Positions 1 through 10,912 of a stretch of 64,000 bases of DNA are shown piece after piece. Source of the stretch: a bacterium (GTDB lineage: Bacteria > Hinthialibacterota > Hinthialibacteria > H5-UNCL2); contig JABTUV010000004.1 in NCBI GenBank assembly GCA_015075175.1, positions 369,039 through 433,038 of the forward strand. Reading direction: 5' to 3'. Position 1 is the stretch's first letter. Each line of letters starts with the position of its first letter. The position numbers were made by a program, and so were the translations under genes. Below the pieces are notes generated by a model. The model ran no database searches and had not been told where the DNA came from. It worked only from the letters and a program-made list of their open reading frames with translations.

Positions 1-1
1 T

Positions 2-2536
<2,535 letters not shown>

Positions 2537-2549
2537 CAGCTGGGGACAG

Positions 2550-2610
2550 TCACCGATTTCCGCCGTGAGGCCCCGCGAAAAAAGCAAGTTCTCCCTGCGG
2601 AAATCGGTGA
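2550..2610. repeat. Inverted repeat after carB
   Basis: Perfect 14-bp arms TCACCGATTTCCGC and GCGGAAATCGGTGA enclose a 33-bp loop between the convergent 3' ends of carB and xylA. The left arm is preceded by GGGGACAG. A GGGGACAG-TCACC-type palindrome resembles REP sequences associated with RAYT transposases (from memory, not searched). It could also act as a bidirectional hairpin stop, but there is no clear U-run. Confidence 0.55.
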
Positions 2611-2664
2611 CTTTCACGCCCATGCCGGTCGTCCGGCGGAAATGGGCGACCGTCCCGGGCTGGG

Positions 2665-3979
2665 CTAGCCGAAGATGGCGGCGTTGAGCAGGTTCTCCAG
2701 CATCTCCTGGCGCCCGCTCTCGACCTTGGGTTCGCCGTGCGCCAGCGTATAGGCCTCCAACTCGCGAAAGCCCAGCCGGTTCTTCTCGATTTCCTGGCCC
2801 AGCCCCTTGTCCCAACCGATGTAGCGCGCCTTCTTGAATTTCTCGAACTTGCCCTCCTTCAACAGGCGCGCGGCGGCTTTCAGCCCCAACGCGAAGGCGT
2901 CCATGCCGCCGATGTGCGCGTGAAAGAGATCGACCGGCTCAATCGACTGCCGCCGCACCTTGGCGTCGAAGTTCAACCCGCCCGTCGTGAAGCCGCCCGC
3001 GCGCAGGATGGTGTACATCGCCAGCGTGGTGTCGTATACGTCGGTAGGAAACTGATCCGTGTCCCAACCCAATAGGAGATCGCCGCGGTTGGCATCGACC
3101 GAGCCTAAGAGTCCCACCGCGGCGGCATACTCCAGTTCATGCTGGAAGCTGTGCCCCGCCAAAGTGCCGTGATTGGCCTCCAGGTTGAACTTGAAGTGGT
3201 CGACCAGGTCGTTTTGCAGGAGAAATGCGTGGCAAGCGGCCGCGTCGAAGTCGTATTGATGCTTGGTCGGCTCCTTGGGCTTGGGCTCGATGTACAACTG
3301 GCCCGCAAAACCGATCGATTTTTTATAGTCCACGGCCATGTGGAGAAAGCGCGCCAGATGGTCCAGCTCGCGCTTCATGTCGGTGTTCAGGAGCGTCTCG
3401 TAGCCCTCGCGGCCACCCCAGAAGACGTAACCGCCGCCGCCCAGCTCGTGCGTGATTTCCATCGCCTTCTTGACCTGGCTGGCGGCGTAGGCGAACACCT
3501 CGGGCCAGGGACTGGTCGCCGCGCCCGCCATGAAGCGGCGATGGGAAAAGAGGTTGGACGTACCCCAGAGCAGCGACACGTCGTGGTCCTTCTGCAGCTG
3601 CCTGGCCAGCTTCACCATCTTGTCCAGGCGCCGGTTGGTCTCGGCCAGCGTCTCGGCCTCGGGCGCGATGTCCCGGTCGTGAAAACACCAGAAGGAAACG
3701 CCCAGCTTGGAGAAGAACTCGAAGGCCGCGCGCAGCGTCATTTGACCGCCGCCTGCATGGGATCGCTGGAAGCATGGTAGGCGCGGATCATCGTCCGGCC
3801 AGAGGGATCGGCACCCAACCCCTTGAAGGTGTGCCAATAGCAACGGCGAAACGAAAATGGTCGGCCATTTTCTTGCCCAGCACCTTCCTTGGGATTATAA
3901 TGCGGCTTGAAGGCGAGCGGATTCCGGCTGTCGGCCCCTCGTAGCGGATGGGTTTGACCTCGGGAAGAAAGCGCGCATG
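2665..3979 (-). CDS. xylA: Xylose isomerase, 5' end broken by indels
   Basis: Interconverts D-xylose and D-xylulose in the cytoplasm. An uninterrupted frame runs from about 3741 ([11 protein letters not shown]) to the stop. It carries the family core: FCFHDRD-type catalytic histidine region ([11 protein letters not shown]), the metal-ligand stretches [15 protein letters not shown] and [13 protein letters not shown], and [21 protein letters not shown]. The family is normally ~437 residues. The missing ~80 N-terminal residues are present upstream but scattered over three frames: PIRYEGP, then DSRNPLAFK, then [15 protein letters not shown], then [12 protein letters not shown] and [17 protein letters not shown]. 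At least four, probably five, single-base indels in about 250 bp are needed to rebuild it. The natural start is likely the ATG ending at 3979. It is either a 5'-decayed gene or a badly resolved assembly stretch. It lies downstream of the isomerase-fold gene on the same strand, separated by a palindromic element. Confidence 0.85.
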
Positions 3980-4007
3980 GTTGCAGTGCCTCCTTGTCGC
4001 AAAGCAC

Positions 4008-4129
4008 GTAGCGCCGGCATCATGCCGGCTTGCGGGTCGGCATCCTGCCGACGCGCTTGGCGACTCTCGCGCGTACGCACAAAGCGTGGGGCGGACGCCC
4101 GCCACGCGCCGGCATGATGCCGGCGCTAC
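4008..4129. repeat. Long palindromic repeat between xylA and the isomerase gene
   Basis: The ends are exact inverted copies (GCGCCGGCATCATGCCGGC against GCCGGCATGATGCCGGCGC, each extended by GTA/TAC). Inside are a second palindrome, GTCGGCATCCTGCCGAC, and a GCGTGGGGCGGACGCCCGCCACGC hairpin. The TAG stop of the upstream isomerase gene falls inside the right arm. The pattern is typical of REP-like mobile palindromes; no protein gene is inside. Confidence 0.75.
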
Positions 4130-5619
4130 CGTCTCAGCCCACCTCGGCTCTCGGCGCGGCGTGTGTCCGGCGAATGCACCGGCGTGATCCCAGAACATCT
4201 GGCAGAACTCAGCAGATCGCGCCGATGATCGCCGTAAAAGACCACCTGGTGGAAGCCCAGCACGTCGCGGCAGTCCTCGATCCGGTCCATGGCGATCTCG
4301 AAGCTGGTGCGACATCCACCCGCCGGCGGGGTCGCCACGTTCCCTACAACCGTGCCGGTGTCGATGATAAGCTTCTCCGGCCCGTCAAACAACGCCAGCG
4401 TCACCTTCTGCCCCTCTTTCCAGAGTACCTGCATGGAGACGCCGATGTCGGACTCCGAGTGCGAGCGCAGGATGTAAGGCTCCTGCTTCACGTCAAACCC
4501 ATTGAGCCGTGTGCCGCAGGTGCAATGGGCGGCGATGAGAAGGTTCTTGACCGTCTCGGGCACGGGATCGTTCATGAAGCCGGGCTTGTCGAAGAGATAG
4601 CTGACGAGCAGAAGCGAGAGGGCGGCGTTGCGGTCGGCCTCGCAGCCGTAGGTGACGCCATGATCCTGAAAGATGCTGGCGGCCATGCAGGGCGGCGTGG
4701 GCACGACCTTGGTCGACACCATCCCCAGGCAATCGGTCGTGAGCGCATGGCACTGCTCGCGCGCCAGCAGCCGCTTGGCGGTCACGTAGGACCGGGCCGC
4801 GTTCAACAGATCGTCGCGGCTCGGTTCCACCACTTTTTTCGCCCGACGGCGCATGTGCGAGGCGATCTCCTTCATCTCGTCCGTGACCGGCGCCTGGGCG
4901 AAGAGTTCGTGCAATTCGTTGCGAGGAATGTACTGAAGGGTCGTGCCGATGCCCTCCCACTTCTCTTCCTTGCGTTCCTTGCCGGCGACCACGAGCAGGC
5001 GCGTCGCCTCCAACTGCTTCTTGGCGCGGACCATGCGCAGCCCCTGCTCGACGGCGCCCGTATCCAGCGAAGAAATCACGTGCACGCCCGGCCGCCGCGA
5101 CAAGTCCTTCACCTGCCCGGTGAAGGCCATGCCGACGGGCGAAAAAACCAGCGTGGGAACGCCCGCCTCGGCGATCTGTCGCACCCAGCGCCAGACGTAA
5201 ATGTGCTGGATCATCACGAGAACCGCGTCCGGTTTCTCATCCTGCACCTGCCGGACGAACCGTCCCACCGCCTCTTCGTTTTCGAGCGCGGAGCCGAAGG
5301 GCGCCAGCTCGACGCCCACGCGCCGGGCGGCGGCGGCGAAGGTCTCTCCGTATTCCCGCTCCGCCCCGCTGACGTCGTAACTCGTTCCCGGCCACCCGAG
5401 CCAGTAGGGCGGCGGCATGCGCACGATGGCACTGAGCGCGCGCACGCGCGGCCGCGGTCGAAACCGCCCGATGTCGATGTACTCGTCCCATTCACTGCGG
5501 GAGAAAGCGGGGCGCGCGCCCACCAACGTTGCGCCCACGGCCGCGACCGAGGTCGTCGCCAGGAATTCGCGCCGGCCCAGGGCGCATCCACAGCACGCGC
5601 CATGCGAGGGATGTTGCAT
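4126..5619 (-). CDS. Tat-exported fucose/arabinose isomerase-fold protein
   Basis: A 497-residue protein that starts with a twin-arginine signal (GRREFLATTSVAAVGATLVG, residues ~15-34), so it is exported folded. The remainder resembles the L-fucose/L-arabinose isomerase fold: an N-terminal Rossmann-like region (PDAVLVMIQHIYVWRWVRQI), then CMAASIFQDHGVTYGCEADRNAALS with acidic residues where sugar isomerases bind metal, and AAHCTCGTRLNG. Export of an isomerase-fold protein is unusual, so catalysis is not assured; it may bind or process sugars outside the cytoplasm. It precedes xylA on the same strand and diverges from a sugar ABC transporter. A well placed GGAGGT lies upstream of the ATG. The last ~25 residues run into a repeat element and may not be native. 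Confidence 0.7.
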   Translation of the reverse strand: MQHPSHGACCGCALGRREFLATTSVAAVGATLVGARPAFSRSEWDEYIDIGRFRPRPRVRALSAIVRMPPPYWLGWPGTSYDVSGAEREYGETFAAAARRVGVELAPFGSALENEEAVGRFVRQVQDEKPDAVLVMIQHIYVWRWVRQIAEAGVPTLVFSPVGMAFTGQVKDLSRRPGVHVISSLDTGAVEQGLRMVRAKKQLEATRLLVVAGKERKEEKWEGIGTTLQYIPRNELHELFAQAPVTDEMKEIASHMRRRAKKVVEPSRDDLLNAARSYVTAKRLLAREQCHALTTDCLGMVSTKVVPTPPCMAASIFQDHGVTYGCEADRNAALSLLLVSYLFDKPGFMNDPVPETVKNLLIAAHCTCGTRLNGFDVKQEPYILRSHSESDIGVSMQVLWKEGQKVTLALFDGPEKLIIDTGTVVGNVATPPAGGCRTSFEIAMDRIEDCRDVLGFHQVVFYGDHRRDLLSSARCSGITPVHSPDTRRAESRGGLRR

Positions 5620-5649
5620 GATTTGAGGACCTCCGTGAGAATTGATTCA

Positions 5650-5665
5650 CACTTGTGGACAAGTG
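5650..5665. promoter_or_regulatory. Candidate operator CACTTGT-GG-ACAAGTG
   Basis: A perfect 7-bp dyad (CACTTGT / ACAAGTG, 2-bp centre) sits 30 bp upstream of the minus-strand isomerase start, in the divergent region shared with the ABC transporter. Symmetry and place fit an operator for a sugar-responsive repressor; no regulator gene is adjacent. No second copy was noticed in the window. Confidence 0.5.
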
Positions 5666-5695
5666 TTGCTTCCAAGTCAAGACAAACGTGATAAT
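5666..5695 (+). promoter_or_regulatory. Possible promoter for the sugar ABC operon
   Basis: TTGCTT and GATAAT are separated by 18 bp and start directly beside the dyad operator. A start site here would leave a ~200-nt leader before the binding-protein gene. Sequence match only; a nearer promoter in the AT-rich stretch around 5840-5870 is equally possible. Confidence 0.3.
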
Positions 5696-5895
5696 GTATC
5701 GTGTACGCCTCGCCGGCGTCGCTTGCAATCGCAATCACGCGGCGGCGCAGGTTCGCGCTGATATTGCGTAACAGTCTCAAAAATCGTCGGTTGCCGTGCC
5801 CTCGAGTTGACTAATGACACGGCAACCGGATTGTGCTATCTGCAAAGATAATATCATTGTATCTAATGTACTCCGGCGGGAGGTCCGCGTCTACC

Positions 5896-6897
5896 ATGAA
5901 CTGCTCGAAACAGGCTACGTTGTCCATGGTCCTGGCCGCATGTATCTTGAGTTGCCAGGACCCCTCCGGCGTCGCGCCGGCCCCCGGCCAACCGACCCCC
6001 GTGCGCGACGTGTCGAGTCAGCTCTATATCGAGGTGTCCATGCTTGGGGGACTGGATTACTTCTACGACCACAAGATGGGCATGGAAATGGCCGGCAAGG
6101 CGCTGGGCGTGCGCACGGAGTACGTCGGACCGGCCGAGTACGACATGGCGGCCATGGTCACCGCCTTCGAGCAGGCCATCGCCAAACGTCCGGCGGGCCT
6201 GGTCGTGGTGGGATTTGAGCCGTCGCTGAATGCCCTGGTCGACAAGGCGGTGGATCGCGGCATCCCCGTGGTCACGGTAGATGCGGACCTGCCCGGCAGC
6301 AGGCGCATCGCCTTTGTGGGCACGGGCAATCGGCAGGCGGGACTGGCGGGCGGCCGGAAACTGGCGGAGATGCTGGGGACGGGGCAGGTCGCCATCATGA
6401 CCAAGCCGGGGCAGTCCAACCTGGAGGAGCGCGTGCAAGGCTACCGCGACGCCTTTGCCGAGCATCCGGGAATCGAGATCGTGCAGGTCGTGGATACGCA
6501 GTCGGACCCGAACGTGGCGGCTTCGGCGGCGGCGGCGATGCTGCAAAAGTTCCCCGATCTGGCCGCGATCGCCTGCGTGGAAGCGGCGGGAGGCAGCGGC
6601 GCCGCCATGGCCGTCAAGGAGGCCGGCAAGGCCGGCCTTGTCAAGATCATCGCCATGGATCGCGATAACGCCGTCCTGGAGCAGATCAAACGCGGCGTCA
6701 TCTCTGCCACGGTCGTGCAGCAGACCGCCCTCATGCCCTTCTACGCCGTGCAGATTCTTTACAACCTCAACAACCATAGTTTGCCGATCACGACCGACAA
6801 CCGGCTGGCGCGCGTCTCCGGCGTTCCCGCGGTGGTCGATACCGGCGTGGTCCTCGTAGATGCGAGCAATTGCGAATTCTTCATGCGAAAGCAGTAG
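5896..6897 (+). CDS. Sugar ABC transporter substrate-binding lipoprotein
   Basis: A periplasmic-binding protein of the RbsB/LacI-like class (Peripla_BP_4 fold) that would deliver a sugar to the permease encoded two genes on. The chosen ATG gives MNCSKQATLSMVLAACILSC, a lipoprotein-type signal with the lipid-modified Cys in ILSC, and has GGGAGG about 13 bp upstream. An in-frame start 63 bp further up lacks that logic. Lobe motifs include PAGLVVVGFEPSLNALVDKAVDRGIPVVTVDAD and SNLEERVQGYRDAFAEHPGIEIV, followed by a hinge return GVISATVVQQTALMPFYAV. It is the first gene of a transporter operon divergent from the isomerase genes, so the substrate may be a pentose or deoxyhexose; that is inference from context. 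Confidence 0.9.
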   Translation: MNCSKQATLSMVLAACILSCQDPSGVAPAPGQPTPVRDVSSQLYIEVSMLGGLDYFYDHKMGMEMAGKALGVRTEYVGPAEYDMAAMVTAFEQAIAKRPAGLVVVGFEPSLNALVDKAVDRGIPVVTVDADLPGSRRIAFVGTGNRQAGLAGGRKLAEMLGTGQVAIMTKPGQSNLEERVQGYRDAFAEHPGIEIVQVVDTQSDPNVAASAAAAMLQKFPDLAAIACVEAAGGSGAAMAVKEAGKAGLVKIIAMDRDNAVLEQIKRGVISATVVQQTALMPFYAVQILYNLNNHSLPITTDNRLARVSGVPAVVDTGVVLVDASNCEFFMRKQ

Positions 6898-6900
6898 TCC

Positions 6901-8406
6901 ATGGGCGAGACGCTCCTGTCGGTTCGCGGCGTGACGCGGCGCTTTCCCGGAGTGCGGGCGCTGGATCACGTCGATCTCGAAGTTCGAACCGGCGAAGTGC
7001 ACGCGCTGGTCGGCGAAAACGGCGCCGGCAAGAGCACCTTGATGAACATCCTGGGCGGGGTACTCTCGCCCGACGAGGGACGCATCGAACTGGCGGGACG
7101 ACCGGTGCGTTTTCACGACGCGCACGAGGCCGGCCAGGCGGGCGTCGCCGTCGTTTTTCAGGAGCTGTCGCTGGTTCCCAATCTCTCCATCGCGGAAAAC
7201 ATCTTCGCCAACCGGCAACCCACACTTGCCGGTGGCTTTGTGCATCGCGCCCGACTGGAAGCCGACGCGCAACGCCTCCTGGAGCTCTTTCAGCTTGCGC
7301 TGCCGCCGGGCCGGCTGGTCAAGCATCTATCCCCCGCGCACGCCCAGCTGGTCGAAATCCTCAAGGCGATCTCGCAGCGCCCGCGCCTCCTGATCCTGGA
7401 TGAGCCTACCTCGTCCCTCTCCGGCGTCGAGACGCAGCTTCTCTTCGACAACATCCGGCGCATGAAGTTGGAGGGAGTCTCCATCATCTATATTTCCCAC
7501 CACCTGCCCGAGGTGTTCGCCGTGGCCGACCGCGTGACCGTGTTGCGGGACGGCCGGCGCGTGGCCACGCGCGAGGTAAGCGAGGTGGACGAGGAGACGC
7601 TGGTGCGACTGATGGTGGGGCGCGAGTTGTCCAACGTGTACGGGCGGCGCGAGGGGGAGATCGGAGAGGAACTCCTGCGCGTGGAGGGCGCGACGCGCGA
7701 GCCGGCCTTTCGCGACGTGACCTTCTCGCTGCGACGCGGCGAGATCGTCGGCTTGGCGGGCCTCGTCGGCGCCGGCCGCACCGAACTGGGACGCGCCATC
7801 TTCGCGCTGGAGCGATGGCAGAAGGGCGAACTGTATCTTGAGGGACGGCGCCTCTCCCTCCGTGACGCGCACCAGGCCATCGCCCACCACGTGGGATACC
7901 TGACGGAGGATCGCAAGGCGCAGGGGCTGTTTCCCCGCATGAGCGTGCGCGACAACGTGATCGCGCCCAGCCTGTCGCGCTTCGCGCGCCGGTTGGGATG
8001 GATGAGCGACCGCGCCGCCACGCGCTTCGCGGAGGAATGCCGCGGGATGCTGTCCATCGCCACGCCCAGCGTGCTGCGGCGCGTCGCCCATCTCTCCGGC
8101 GGCAACCAGCAGAAGGTGCTCTTTTCCGCCTGGACGGGCATCGCCCCGCGCGTCCTGATCGTGGACGAACCGACGCGCGGCGTGGACGTGGGCGCGCGCA
8201 GCGACCTCTACGCTTATCTCAGGCGGCTGGCCGGATCGGGCGTGGGGATTCTGCTCATCTCTTCAGACCTCTTGGAGATTCTCGGCCTTTCGGACCGTAT
8301 CCTGGTAATGCGGGAGGGGCGGCTGGTAGCCGAGTTTGGGCGCGAGGAGGCCGGCGAGGAGGCCATCATCGCCGCCGCCACGGGCGTGACCGCGGCGGCA
8401 TCGTAA
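6901..8406 (+). CDS. Sugar ABC transporter double ATPase (RbsA/MglA type)
   Basis: Powers monosaccharide import. Two ABC modules in one 501-residue chain are typical of the ribose/galactose class. The first has Walker A GENGAGKST, Q-loop VVFQELSLVPNLS, a weakened signature LSPAHAQLVEI and Walker B LLILDEPTSSL. The second has the usual degenerate Walker A of this family (GLVGAGRTEL), signature LSGGNQQKV and Walker B VLIVDEPTRGVDVGARSD. The start codon lies 3 bp after the binding-protein stop, so the genes are co-transcribed and probably translationally coupled. The permease gene follows after 142 bp that contain a repeat. Confidence 0.95.
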   Translation: MGETLLSVRGVTRRFPGVRALDHVDLEVRTGEVHALVGENGAGKSTLMNILGGVLSPDEGRIELAGRPVRFHDAHEAGQAGVAVVFQELSLVPNLSIAENIFANRQPTLAGGFVHRARLEADAQRLLELFQLALPPGRLVKHLSPAHAQLVEILKAISQRPRLLILDEPTSSLSGVETQLLFDNIRRMKLEGVSIIYISHHLPEVFAVADRVTVLRDGRRVATREVSEVDEETLVRLMVGRELSNVYGRREGEIGEELLRVEGATREPAFRDVTFSLRRGEIVGLAGLVGAGRTELGRAIFALERWQKGELYLEGRRLSLRDAHQAIAHHVGYLTEDRKAQGLFPRMSVRDNVIAPSLSRFARRLGWMSDRAATRFAEECRGMLSIATPSVLRRVAHLSGGNQQKVLFSAWTGIAPRVLIVDEPTRGVDVGARSDLYAYLRRLAGSGVGILLISSDLLEILGLSDRILVMREGRLVAEFGREEAGEEAIIAAATGVTAAAS

Positions 8407-8514
8407 AAGCGGTCTGGGCAGCCGCAAGAGGCAGGACTGAAAGCCCTGAACAACTGCGAAGCCGCGTGTCGAAGGGCGGCTTGGATGCTGAGGACTTTCT
8501 TGATACGGCTTCGA

Positions 8515-8544
8515 CTCCCCCCTTGACAAGGGGGGGTGGGGAGG
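8515..8544 (+). repeat. CCCCCC-TTGACAA-GGGGGGG palindrome supplying a ribosome-binding site
   Basis: A short G/C palindrome with central TTGACAA sits in the 142-bp gap between ATPase and permease genes. Its right flank, GTGGGGAGGATAA, ends directly at the permease ATG, so the Shine-Dalgarno GGGGAGG is part of the repeat edge. The rest of the gap shows no reading frame or other signal. Confidence 0.6.
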
Positions 8545-8548
8545 ATAA

Positions 8549-9523
8549 ATGGGCGAGACTACCAGTCACGTAGCAAGGCTATTGCGGCGCCTGACGGACT
8601 TCCGCGAGTTCATGCTGCTCGTAATCATCATCGGCGCGTGCGTCGGTCTGGCGTTGCGCTCGCCGGTGTTTCTGACCGTGGACAACCTGTTGGCCGTCCT
8701 GCTGTCGGTCTCCATCGAGAGCATCGTGGCCATCGGCATGACGATTCTGCTCGTGTCCGGCGGCTTCGACCTGTCGGTGGGTTCCGCGGTCGCGCTTTCC
8801 GGAGCGGCGGCGGCCATGGCCCTGACCGCCGGCTGGCCCGTGCCGTTGGCGGTCGGAACCGGCCTCGGCGTGGGCGCGCTGGGCGGCTTCTGCAACGGCA
8901 TCGTCATCGCCTGGCTGCGCATCAACCCCTTCATCACCACCCTGGCCATGATGCAGATTCTTCGCGGCCTGCTTTTGGCCATCACCAAGGGCAAGAACAT
9001 CTCCGGCCTGCCCGACTCCTTCAACATGATCGGGCAGGGCGCCCTGTGGGGGATTCAGTATCCCATCATCATCGCGCTGGTCCTGATTCTGATCGGCGAC
9101 GTGTTCCTACGATACTCCCGCTTCTTTCGGCAGAACTATTACATCGGCGGCAATGAGCGGGCGGCGATTCTCTCGGGCATCCGCGTCAACCGCATGAAGA
9201 TTTTCAACTACACGCTGACGGGGCTTCTGGCGGGACTGGCGGGCGTGATCATGACCGCGCGGCTGGGCTCGGCGACCGTGACCGCGGGCGCCTACCTGGA
9301 GCTGCGCGTCATCTCCGCCGTCATCATCGGCGGCGCCAGCCTGGCCGGCGGCGAGGGTACCGTGCTGGGCGCGTTCCTGGGATCGCTGCTCATGGCCTTG
9401 ATCGTCAATGCGCTCACGCTCCTGGGCATCGACATCTACTGGAACACCCTCGTGATCGGCTCCACGCTGCTCATCGCCGTGCTGATCGACACGCTGGGAA
9501 AGGCGCGCCAGGGGCAACTATGA
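8549..9523 (+). CDS. Sugar ABC transporter permease (RbsC type)
   Basis: Inner-membrane channel of the monosaccharide importer (BPD_transp_2 family), 324 residues, mostly hydrophobic with about nine or ten membrane segments. Family marks visible are SIESIVAIGMTILLVSGGFDLSVGS, INPFITTLAMMQILRGLLLAITKGKNI, NERAAILSGIRVNRMKIFNYTLTGLLAGLAGVI (the loop that docks on the ATPase) and ISAVIIGGASLAGGEGTVLGAFLG. The ATG has a strong GGGGAGG. It ends the transporter operon, which has one permease only, as in ribose-type systems. Confidence 0.94.
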   Translation: MGETTSHVARLLRRLTDFREFMLLVIIIGACVGLALRSPVFLTVDNLLAVLLSVSIESIVAIGMTILLVSGGFDLSVGSAVALSGAAAAMALTAGWPVPLAVGTGLGVGALGGFCNGIVIAWLRINPFITTLAMMQILRGLLLAITKGKNISGLPDSFNMIGQGALWGIQYPIIIALVLILIGDVFLRYSRFFRQNYYIGGNERAAILSGIRVNRMKIFNYTLTGLLAGLAGVIMTARLGSATVTAGAYLELRVISAVIIGGASLAGGEGTVLGAFLGSLLMALIVNALTLLGIDIYWNTLVIGSTLLIAVLIDTLGKARQGQL

Positions 9524-9565
9524 GGCAGAGCCGCGCCCGGAAAGGTCCCAGTGAACAACCGTCTT

Positions 9566-9660
9566 CTCGATACGCGGCCCGAGGTTACAGCTCAGCGAAA
9601 GCAGGGTGATGCGCCGGGCCGCTACCCCTCGATACGCCCTCTGGGCTACTCGGGGGACGC
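9566..9660. repeat. Imperfect CTCGATACGC repeat pair
   Basis: Two partly matching segments, CTCGATACGCGGCCCGAG and CTCGATACGCCCTCTGGG-CTACTCGGGG, lie in the gap before the URO-D gene. CTCGATACGC...CTACTCG motifs resemble common bacterial intergenic repeats. The rest of the ~210-bp gap shows no gene. Confidence 0.4.
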
Positions 9661-9735
9661 CTCGAAGACTCGGTTTTCGTTTTTCTGCTATTCTTTAAAG
9701 GGGTGCGGCATCGAACCCGGGAAAGGACCTGCATC

Positions 9736-10905
9736 ATGACTTGGACATCGTACCAGCGTGTCAAGGCCGCGCTGGAACACCGCGAGCCGGACCGCGTGCC
9801 CTTCGACCTGGGCGGCTCCGTGCTTACCGGCATGAACCGCGTCGCCTACAAGAACCTGCGCGAGTACCTGGGACTGCCGGAGGTGGAAATCCGCATCTAC
9901 GATCCCATCCAGCAACTGGCGCACATCGACCAGGACGTGCTGGATCGCCTGCTCGTGGACGTGCGGCCGGTTGATCCCGATCCGCCCGCTCGCGCGCCGC
10001 TGGCCACGCCCGTCGTCAACGAGGGAGATTACTACGCTTTCACGGACGAGTGGGGCATCACCTGGAAGATGCCGGTCGAGGGTGGATTCTACTTCGACAT
10101 GCGGGGGCATCCGCTGGCGGGATCGGACGTGACGGTCGCCGACGTCGAGCGGCATCCCTGGCCCGATCCGGTCGATCCCGCGCGCTTCGCCACCATGAAG
10201 GTGCGCGCCGACCGCTTCGTTTACGAAGAGAAGAAGGCCTACATCCTGGGACGCAACGCGGCGGGCATCCTGGAGATCGCCCTGTGGATGCGCGGCTTCG
10301 AGGACTTCTTCTGCGATCTCCATCTCAACCCGCCGCTGGCGGAGGCGATCCTGGAGAAAGTCACCGAAATCAAGATGCGCTACTGGCAGCGGGCGCTGGA
10401 GACGGTCGGCGAAAACGTGATGATCGTCTCGGAGGCCGACGACATCGCCACGCAGCGCAGCCTCTTGATCTCGCCCGAGATGTACGAGCGCTACGTGGCC
10501 GCGCGACACCGGCGACTCTTTGAGCACATCAAGAAAACGGCGCGCGCGCGCGTCTATATTTTCTATCACTCCTGCGGCGCGGTGAAGGACATGATCCCGC
10601 AGTTGATCGACGAGGGCATCGAGATTCTCAACCCGGTGCAAGTGAGCGCGGGAGGCATGGACACGCGGGCGCTGAAACGCGAGTTCGGCCGGGACATCAC
10701 GTTCTGGGGCGGCGGCGTGGATACCCAGCGCGTCCTGCCCTTCGGGACTCCCGAGGAAGTGAAGGCGGAAGTCAAGCGGCGCATTGAAGACTTGGCGCCG
10801 GGCGGCGGATTCGTCTTCAATACGGTCCACAACGTGCAGGGCGACGTGCCCCCACGCAACTACATGGCCATGTGGGAGGCGCTCTTGGAGTACGGCCTCT
10901 ATTGA
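9736..10905 (+). CDS. URO-D-family methyltransferase-like protein
   Basis: A 389-residue member of the uroporphyrinogen decarboxylase superfamily. Long stand-alone members near sugar or one-carbon genes are usually cobalamin/corrinoid-dependent methyltransferase relatives (MtaA/CmuA-like) rather than HemE. Visible marks are RVKAALEHREPDRVPFDLGG at the N terminus, the central TVGENVMIVSEADDIATQRSLLISPEMY, a possible metal-binding stretch FYHSCGAVKDMIPQLIDEGIEILNPVQ, and FGRDITFWGGGVDTQRVLPFGTPEEV. The ATG is preceded by AAAGGA. No corrinoid-protein gene is adjacent, so the substrate is unknown. It stands alone, and its 3' end is 7 bp from the convergent XRE gene. Confidence 0.85.
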   Translation: MTWTSYQRVKAALEHREPDRVPFDLGGSVLTGMNRVAYKNLREYLGLPEVEIRIYDPIQQLAHIDQDVLDRLLVDVRPVDPDPPARAPLATPVVNEGDYYAFTDEWGITWKMPVEGGFYFDMRGHPLAGSDVTVADVERHPWPDPVDPARFATMKVRADRFVYEEKKAYILGRNAAGILEIALWMRGFEDFFCDLHLNPPLAEAILEKVTEIKMRYWQRALETVGENVMIVSEADDIATQRSLLISPEMYERYVAARHRRLFEHIKKTARARVYIFYHSCGAVKDMIPQLIDEGIEILNPVQVSAGGMDTRALKREFGRDITFWGGGVDTQRVLPFGTPEEVKAEVKRRIEDLAPGGGFVFNTVHNVQGDVPPRNYMAMWEALLEYGLY

Positions 10906-10912
10906 GGCCGAA

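Noticed and set aside
2550..2610. Rho-independent terminator shared by carB and xylA
   Set aside because: The 33-nt loop is long and there is no U-run on either side; kept only as a repeat.
4030..5691. 553-codon plus-strand frame opposite the isomerase gene
   Set aside because: Low-complexity Arg/His/Gly-rich shadow with no ribosome-binding site; the minus strand has a clear Tat-signal protein.
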